Of a stretch of 64,000 bases of DNA, positions 57,111 through 64,000 are shown piece after piece. Source of the stretch: Lichtheimia corymbifera B2541 (Eukaryota > Mucoromycota > Mucoromycetes > Mucorales > Lichtheimiaceae); contig JNEU01001102.1 of the NCBI GenBank assembly GCA_000697475.1, positions 124,001-188,000 of the forward strand, given 5' to 3'. Position numbers and translations under genes: made by a program. The stretch's first letter is position 1, and each line of letters opens with the position of its first letter. The notes below the pieces were generated by a model that ran no database searches, was not told the DNA's origin, and saw nothing but the letters and a program-made list of their open reading frames with translations.

Positions 57111-57780
57111 CAATTTACAATGGTTCCCTTATCATACTTTCTCGATATATATAACATATACACTACCATGTACTATTCTTCGACTTCTGCATTAAATTCA
57201 ATATATTATCTAAACGAGCATCATGCCATCAGTTCATATACTTAAGTTGTGGATCACTGGGTGGTTTCTGGATTGAAAGGAAGGGGAATAGAAATTTGAT
57301 GGTTCGAAAGCGAGATTGGATCATTTATATCATCGTATCGAGATGCTTTTCTTCGTTTGTCACAGGTCCTAGTTCATGTATAGATAGACGAAAGGAAGGA
57401 ATGGTTCTCGGACGCTTGCATTGCAAGATATTAATTCGCGTGTGATGATTTCCAACATAGTGCTTGGTCCATTGTAACTTGATTCACTCTGCTCAAGAAA
57501 GAATGAGCTGCTGTGATACAACGATTCACGAGTACATGAATGTACCATGCTTACCTATGATAGCTTCTAATACGCTAATTTATACAACATTATATAAGAA
57601 CATATAAATATGTACGGAATAGTATAACTGGACCTTTCTATAGGCTTTTAGAGGGGGAAATATCCATCATGCATCTACCACCAATAGGATGGGCCATTCC
57701 ACTCTTGACCTCTTGACTCAAGTTACACAAACATGCCCCTCTGCACCTCTCGCTATACCAGGTCCTACTGCTTGATAATC

Positions 57781-57838
57781 AACAAAGACCTCTTGTCATA
57801 TAGCATACGTGCATGCTGTATGACAAGTGACCTTTGTT
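57781..57838. repeat. Short palindrome with foldback-arm sequence
   Basis: Arms 57781-57806 and 57813-57838 are inverted copies with a few mismatches around a 6-bp loop. The arm sequence (AACAAAG...CATATAGCAT) is the foldback outer-arm module. Confidence 0.7.
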
Positions 57839-57994
57839 CATTGTGAAGTAGCTTGACCCTGATAGTACAAAAGATGCAGTGCGACTGGTGTAATAAAACT
57901 AATAGGGTAAGGTTTGAAGGGTTCTTATTGGTGGAGAGTGCATGATAGACAATCCCTAAATAGTAAGGTCTGCCTATGATGGTGTGATTAACAA

Positions 57995-58160
57995 GTATAA
58001 ATGATCAGTGCATCCAAGACTATGAGCGGTATGTAATGGTATTGTTTGCCTCTAGGGTTAGTTCTTATATAAGACTATACATACAAGGTGGTTCATGCTG
58101 ATAGGGCCATTGTCATAGGTAAGCATTATGATGTATGTACTTGTGCCACAGAGCTCATCG
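57995..58160 (+). repeat. Dispersed repeat, copy 2 (partner 6915-7072)
   Basis: Same orientation as copy 1, about 90 percent similar by eye, ending at the same ACAGAGCTCATC box. Confidence 0.8.
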
Positions 58161-58179
58161 CGGGAACATGATTGGAAAG

Positions 58180-59040
58180 GTGCGCCCCACCATGACGAGC
58201 AATATTATTCTATGAAAGAGCCCATGTTTCATTGTAAAGTTTTGAGATAAATGTACTTTCTGGTTTTTACATATGCTGAAAAGCATGATGCTATATGACA
58301 AGTGGTGTTTGTTCATTGTCAAGTAGCTTGACCCTAATAGAGCCAAAGATGCAGAGAGGTGTGTTTGTGTACCTGAGCTAAAAAAGTCAGCACTTCAGGG
58401 ACAATGCATGGCAGGTACGCTAACCTCATTTCCAATGCATACGTTGGCAGCTAACATGCACTTTTTTTCCGTTCCAGCTTTTGCCCAATCCACTTGATGG
58501 GAACGATGCATCTGCTCCAGACGTTCATCTCCATCATTCAACTTTCTTGATCCGAGCTGATTTGACCGAGTTACGCTCGATCAAAGAGCATATCAGCCCA
58601 TACATGCAGCATGCACTATCCACCTCAACTGATGTCTCTTTATTTGAGCCTAACTCAGCCAAATCCGCTCGGATCAAGAAAGTTGAATGATGGAGATCAA
58701 CGTCTGGAGCAGGTGCATCGTTCCCATCAAGTGGATTGGGTAAAAGCTGGGAATGGAAAAAGTGCATGTTAGCTGCCAATGTATGACCGCTATTGAATCG
58801 TTCATTTATTATCATGCATTCGCCCTTTCTGTTCAACCCAAACACATGTGCTACACAAACGCGCCCCTCTGCATCTTTGGCTCTATTAGGCTCTAGCTAC
58901 TTGACTATCAACAAAGATCACCTATCATATAGCATCACGCTTACAGCATATGTAAAACACAAAGGTACCCCATATTAACTAAAAATTCTACAATGAAACG
59001 TGGGGTCTTTAATCGAACAAAGTTGCTCGTCACTGCCGAA
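58180..59040. mobile_element. Foldback element 2 (nested inverted repeats)
   Basis: Outer arms about 58190-58375 and 58848-59035 are inverted copies, with the same modules as foldback 1. Inner arms about 58438-58574 and 58652-58785 are inverted copies of a different core (CAATCCACTTGATGGGAACG), about 95 percent identical by eye, around a ~77-bp centre. Because of the symmetry both strands encode similar 60-100-codon frames; none looks like a real protein. Confidence 0.8.
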
Positions 59041-59089
59041 AGTATCTTGTAGAGGGGGAAAACTTGAATACAAACGATGTGTGATGATG

Positions 59090-60300
59090 GTTGGGATAAT
59101 GTTGATGATGAATACCATAGTGGGAAGTGATCAATTAAGTGGCATTCGTATGTGGAGACTTGCGTTTCTTTGGCACTACTGGAGTAGGATTGACGCAGCG
59201 CGGCAACATTCGCCGGTGCACTGGTATGTACCATATGATAAGGGTTCCTCAATATTATCCATTCCAACGGCCTTCTCGGCATGTTCCATAGATGAGTTTG
59301 CATTCCACACGACCTCTAAAATAGGCTTCAACTGATTGATGAATCTTTTAACTTGGTGACGCGACACACGCAACCCGCGGGGGAATCCATTGTCATATGA
59401 TTTAGTTCCAGACCTATTTGGCGGTTAGAGCTTACATGTCATAGTACAATCTGAAAGGGCTGCATACTTGAAATCACAAAAGCGTTGGTTTGGATATCTC
59501 GGACTTTTGAAGGGGCAAGCTCCACAAACATGTCTTTGAGCGTCTTCGGGCATTTCATGCCAGTCTCGAGGATTGTTTTGCTGTATGTATCCGTGACCCT
59601 TCCTGCTTCCATTTTACCATATTCATGCAGATCTCGATCAAAAGGAGATCAACTGTGCCTCCAACCTTTCTTCATAACATTGGCAGAATTACAGCAAGTG
59701 CACGGTCGTCGTTCATCCTATTTGAGCTGACAATGCCGGCACACTCGCCCCTATGATTTCATAAGTTGGAATGTATAATAATACCATACAATCACATTTG
59801 AACTTACGTTGATACGTCGATATTTGAGCCGTCATAACAATAGTCTATTAAGCACCAAACACGTTTCAATAAATCGGCTTCAGATCTTGGCTTGCTTAGG
59901 TAATTGTTAAAATAGTAGAGCTTGATGCCACGGAGATGCGAGTCGATGGCTAAAGGACGATATCAGATAAGTTTTGTGAATCAAACGGCAACTTACCTCT
60001 GGCAGTATATACCATAAGCCATGGCTGAAGAAAAAAGCAACATAAGGAAGAAGCAGTGGCGGGCGTTCCTTGCTGTGTCGGCTGCATTCATGTGAAGAAC
60101 TTGTGTCAAATGTGAACGACTTGTCCATGGATAATTGCCGCGATTTCGTTGATACTCTTGAAATGCATCGACAAGGTAATTGCATACGGTTGGTGTTATG
60201 TTGCTGCCTGTGACACTGACAGCTTGTTGACAATGGATATAAAACTGGGTATCCAACGTTATCGCCACACATTACTCGGTTGTCCTGGGCGTTTTATTTG
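59090..60300 (-). pseudogene. Decayed transposon-like coding fragments
   Basis: On the minus strand, pieces such as 'AVGMDNIEEPLSYGTYQCTG' (59.2-59.3 kb), 'RDLHEYGKMEAGRVTDTY' and 'CPKTLKDMFVELAPSKVRD' (59.5-59.65 kb) and 'YQRNRGNYPWTSRSHLTQ' (60.1 kb) are protein-like, but lie in different frames with stops between. The order suggests one degraded gene. The style resembles coding parts of repeated Mucoromycota elements, but I cannot name the family. Confidence 0.4.
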
Positions 60301-61602
60301 GTCATCTTATGCAATCGCTTGTCCACGGTTTTCCAGAGACGCGGTCTCAGAGTTGCCTGCGGTGATCGATGTCAAAATGATTCCTACCAGTGATATGCAA
60401 TAGCACTTTCAAGACCAGCACAATCCTTGATACGTTTGGTCCAATCGTTCTAGTAATGGATAGAGCCCTCTATGAATATCCTGTCCACAACGAAATCGGT
60501 AATGGCGTCCAGAATGTCTTGGAGTGTTATTATGGTTGGCGATCGTAGTTTCAGCTCCTCAATGACGGGACAAATGACTATAGTATATTAGATCATCATA
60601 TCAATATAAGTATATTTCAGTTTTACCTTTTTTATGCTTGACGGCAAAGTCTGTCATGGTAATGGGAAGCCATTAAATCACCATCATTCCCGTTCTGCCA
60701 CCATCGGAAACTGAAAAGACTGAACGGGAAGTTGCACCATGTCAACTTCAGCACCATGGTACCGAAACCAACTTTTGCAGATGCTTCACGGAGAGATGGC
60801 TATATCGAAAGTAACGAGGTGGCGTGTATGAGTAGTGACTCATCGAGCGACATGATCGAGGTTTACCTTTTTAAAAGAATCCAATATCACAATGAGGACG
60901 ACGACAACAATGAGAGCAGGAAAACAAAGAAACCCTATGACCCAACGGATCAGCGCTTATTCACAGGGTTGCAATATGTGATAAACACACAAACCTTGGC
61001 AATTTGATCTTGTAAGCAATCAAAGAAGACAGACGGAGGAAAGAGAGGTGAGGGATTATGATGAACGGCGACAACATCCTTTTATTATGCATTGTGGGCG
61101 TGGGTATTTCTGTCTGTTGGGGATGGTGCATTGATAAATTTGATAAAGTGATGGGGCGCCAGGTTGTCAATGCATGTACATCGGCTAAGTTAGGGCAGGT
61201 GTAAAAGATCTATCAAGGTGAGTGAATCACTTGTACGCCTAATGCACATCCCCGTTATCATAAAGGTGACTTACCATGTTGTCAACCTACTCTTGGTGTT
61301 GGTATGCGTGTTCGGTGTAAGCAGTGAGGATTATCAGGTCACATTTGATATCAGCAATCAAGCCTCCCTTGGTATGGCGGTTTGAATCAAGGATGGTGCA
61401 AATAGTAAGCCCTGCTATGGTGATGATTTAACGGCTTCCCTATAATGAGCTCCACTCTTTTGGCAATCACATCTATGTAGAATCTTCACACCACATAATA
61501 ATAAAGATGATTGGATTCTTTTAATGGATGTTGGTATCATTAAATGGAAAGAAAAAAGACAACATGAATGATTGGAATGGAAAAGAAAATATAGGGTTAT
61601 CA
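60300..61602. other. Intergenic, no supported gene
   Basis: An open frame at 60732-61007 (Asp/Asn/Ser-rich, ending ..TQTLAI) has no upstream promoter elements or family. The rest is A+T-rich and non-coding. It includes the 3' flank of the C2-protein gene. Confidence 0.45.
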
Positions 61603-64000
61603 TTATTGCATCAATCGTACACGGATATGAATTTCGCCTGTGCCTTCAGGTTGCAGTGGAAGCCATCCATCGTAGAATAAGGCGTCATTCTGGATCAGAT
61701 CCCATACGTTAAAAGTACACTCGCCAATATCTACATCCGTAAAAGTATTCCAATCCCTGACTTTAATTTCGAGCATGGCGGGCTTGCTGCTGTCATTGAT
61801 GATTCTCGTGCGCAAGTTTTCATTCCTATACAACGAAGGCGTCAATGATAAGAAGCAACAGCTTTTCTCATCTCATACATACCATTCTGGATGCAATGTC
61901 TTTTTCATGGATCGTGTCTTGTGGATAACCTTATCATCAAGGGAAACACGAGCGTAAGGATCACTTGTGCCCGATCGATCCATTGCCTTGAGTCGTCTTG
62001 CGCTCACCAATGTCACTTGTAGTGCAGCTATCATTGCCCCAATATCAATATAACACCACCATGATAGCTGTATCAATGAACAAACCTGTGCCTTGAAGAG
62101 ATTCGAGAGGTTCACTTTCTTCCATAATCTTTGTACTGATCGAGCTTGCATTGGTGCTGAATCGTTTGATAGCTGACATGCTGTGGCCAAAGACGTCTTT
62201 TCCAACACCAAAGACAGCACCAGGTGCTGAGGTAAACATGCGTGTAGTAGCATTGAATAATAACTGACTGCCAGTACGCTTGCGTGCCAATAGCTGGGGC
62301 TGCCAAAGTAAGCGAGCTTTGAGTGATGATTGTGGATGGTCCTTCATTTTGAAAGAAAGGTTTCTTGCAGCAAAGCTTTCAAGATCACTGGCACCGAAAA
62401 GGATCTCGCATTCGCACATCATGCGGTCTTTACCAAATTGGTCCCAGTCATACACCTCGGCCGTTAGTTTAGCATCGATGCGGTTGGGCTGCATGATAAC
62501 AATCGTTAATATCAGCTGCATCAATGTTTGGTGGTGCACATACCACAGGAACAGTAAACACCTCGTCCTTGAATTTGGGATCAAGTTGCTTCTTGTAAAC
62601 TTCGGTCTTGTGTACTTTTTGACCATCCAAGTAAAACACGACGAATGGATCACTGGTGCCAGATCGGTCAACAGCTGGTAAATTGGATGCTGATAATACG
62701 GTGACAGTGAGGTTGCCTTGATCTATTATGATGGTTAGGAGGAGTGAATAAAATGCCTTGTAACGCACATAAACCACGACCACACACTTACTTTCTAAGC
62801 TCTCCTTGGCATCCAATTTAAAGTGAACAACAGGAATAAACTTGAAACTCAACGTAACCGAGCCGCCATTGCCATCAATAAGATCAAACTCCTGTTGCTC
62901 ACCGTTACCAGCCATGATACGACGGACAATTTCACGCACAGCAATGTTGTAGTATCCAAGACCACCATCCACCTTTTCACCACGACCAGGACGAACACGC
63001 ACCATTAACTTTGAAAAGTCAAGTTCTTTAACGAATGCATCACCGGTTTCATTAAAGAAAAGTTGACCCGCCTTGCGTTCAGTGGTAGTAAATTGTGGGT
63101 CATTCGAATCCAACAAAAGATCAACCTTGGCTTTGATGGGTTCTGGAAGCTTGACTTCATTCACAGTGACACACAAGACGCCTGATTCATATGCCATCAA
63201 GTCCACTTGTTTGTCATCACCATCCTGCTGAGGAGTAGTATACTTGATGCGTTCTCCATGGAGATCTTTGGGAGGTTGTATCACCACGGCTTGCTCATTT
63301 TCATCGTTGGTGGTGTTTATATTACGTGTTTGCATAACAGGGATAAAGGAAGCTGTAATGTGTAATTGGCCCATGTCATTTTCCACTGTGCGATCAGGGC
63401 TGCTGAGATCCACCCATTGATCGAAAACGCCACATGCTTCATGATACGTTTGACCATCAGCCATAGCATGTTCCTTGACAATACGCTTGAGCGACAAATC
63501 ATATAAGCCCATGGATACATCACTGGTGATGCTATTAAAATCCATGACTTCGAGCACCAAGTTTTCATAAATGGAATGCACTGGCACATATAAGGTGGTG
63601 TCCCATTCAGGATCCAAGTCATCATCGCGATATTCGGTTTGTGCGCGTACTTGTGTACCAGAGAGAACGCGTACATAGGGATCCGATTTGCCCACTGCTT
63701 CCACATTGACCAATTCACGTGCTGCATGAATATGCAATCGTGCCACACCAATAGGATTTCGTTGTTGACCGGAAGGCATGGCTGGGGTGGCAAACATGTC
63801 TGACATGACAATAGGCTTCCAAGTAGCTGATAGGTTGATATGGCCTGGACCATCCTTAAGACCCCACCATCCAACACCCATTGGCACTTGCTGCAGCAAA
63901 TCTTCAAGCATCATTCTCCAACGACCAATCACTTCATCATCTGCGAATTCCTTGTTGTCCACCACGGTCACTGATAATTCCATCTTTGTACGATCGGCCA
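61603..64000 (-). CDS. Tricalbin/extended-synaptotagmin-like multi-C2 protein, C-terminal part
   Basis: Tethers the ER to the plasma membrane and moves lipids. The gene runs off the right edge, so its N-terminus, hairpin anchor and SMP domain are not in view. Exons seen: >64000-62792, 62722-62544, 62488-62086, 62027-61883, 61825-61603; phases agree. C2 marks: 'GVARLHIHAARELVNVEAVG' then KSDPYVRV; 'GNLTVTVLSASNLPAVDRSG' then TSDPFVVFYL; and last 'LQVTLVSARRLKAMDRSGTS' then DPYARVSL, with paired Asp for Ca2+ in the DRSGTSDP loops. Ends GEIHIRVRLMQ, as a C2 strand. The frame is open to the window edge, so the ATG at 63983 is internal. Confidence 0.88.

Larger units (their letters stand above)
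54980..59050. repeat. Repeat island B (related to island A)
   Basis: Gene-free mosaic: 54985-55195 like 6690-6900; satellite-like array 55.2-56.13 kb; the 1.1-kb repeat 56150-57110 (inverse of 8400-7330); unassigned 57.25-57.75 kb; a small palindrome at 57781-57838; 57890-58160 like parts of 6.9-7.07 and 10.0-10.1 kb; foldback element 2 at 58.18-59.04 kb. Confidence 0.75.

Noticed and set aside
58481..58845. Pair of similar open frames on opposite strands
   Set aside because: The similarity follows from the palindrome; neither has promoter signals or a family.
60732..61007. 91-codon open frame as a gene
   Set aside because: Asp/Asn-rich, no promoter elements, no splice partners and no recognisable family.
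1..64000. CRISPR arrays, bacterial operons, rRNA genes and intact tRNA genes
   Set aside because: None seen on either strand; the architecture is eukaryotic throughout. A covariance-model scan would be decisive for intron-containing tRNAs.

Overview
This window reads as nuclear DNA of a filamentous fungus, most likely Mucoromycota (Mucorales or a relative). The support is about sixteen eukaryotic genes with many short introns (roughly 45-110 nt, GT-AG with a few GC-AG), TATA boxes 30-90 nt upstream of start codons, a secreted GH18 chitinase, secreted acid-type proteases, fungus-specific families (MTC6, tricalbin, an ER-anchored UBC6-type E2), and fragments of a multi-copy gene family that I associate from memory with Mucoromycota. 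There are no operons, no CRISPR and no intact rRNA or tRNA gene. The genus cannot be fixed from the sequence alone.

Layout. 0-6.3 kb: 5' part of a pepsin-like aspartic protease (-), an intronless coiled-coil protein (-), a PRELI/MSF1-like protein (+) convergent with aspartate-semialdehyde dehydrogenase (-), and a small candidate gene (-). 6.5-10.2 kb: gene-free repeat island A, with a foldback element whose two ~200-bp arms are almost identical. 10.26-15.5 kb: two paralogous serine carboxypeptidases (-) with matching intron positions, separated by a small acidic-protein gene (-). 15.9-18.8 kb: cytosolic methionyl-tRNA synthetase (-). 19.5-27.9 kb: mitochondrial release-factor-like protein (+), a Ser/Thr-rich protein ending in a UBA/CUE-like module (+), and a P5-type ATPase with an N-terminal Cys-rich domain (+). 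28.6-36.2 kb: GH18 chitinase (+), a decayed family gene, an F-box/LRR-like gene (+), four copies of a 196-bp tandem repeat, and a chimeric segment joining a chitinase exon fragment to an F-box 3' end. 36.2-39.4 kb: decayed sequence with a reverse-transcriptase motif. 39.8-52.2 kb: UBC6-type E2 (+), GINS subunit PSF1 (-), a tiny secreted peptide gene (+), a HUL5/UBE3B-type HECT ligase (-), a family gene copy (+), RNA polymerase III subunit RPC25 (+), MTC6-like (-). 53-60.3 kb: a Ty3/gypsy fragment interrupted by a Helitron helicase fragment, a tRNA-like sequence without an anticodon arm, repeat island B (partly an inverted copy of island A), and decayed transposon-like coding pieces. 61.6-64 kb: C-terminal part of a tricalbin/extended-synaptotagmin-like C2 protein (-), running off the edge.

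How they relate. The conserved genes are unlinked housekeeping functions: lysine/threonine/methionine biosynthesis, tRNA charging, replication initiation, Pol III transcription, ubiquitin ligation and ERAD, and ER-plasma membrane contacts. Secreted hydrolases (aspartic protease, two carboxypeptidases, chitinase) fit a saprotrophic or pathogenic lifestyle. The unusual content is structural: two repeat islands about 46 kb apart built from the same mosaic modules, two large foldback palindromes sharing outer arms but not cores, and a nested chimera of retroelement and Helitron sequence. All exon coordinates are hand-derived from splice signals and reading-frame continuity. For each complete multi-exon gene the summed exon length is a multiple of three.
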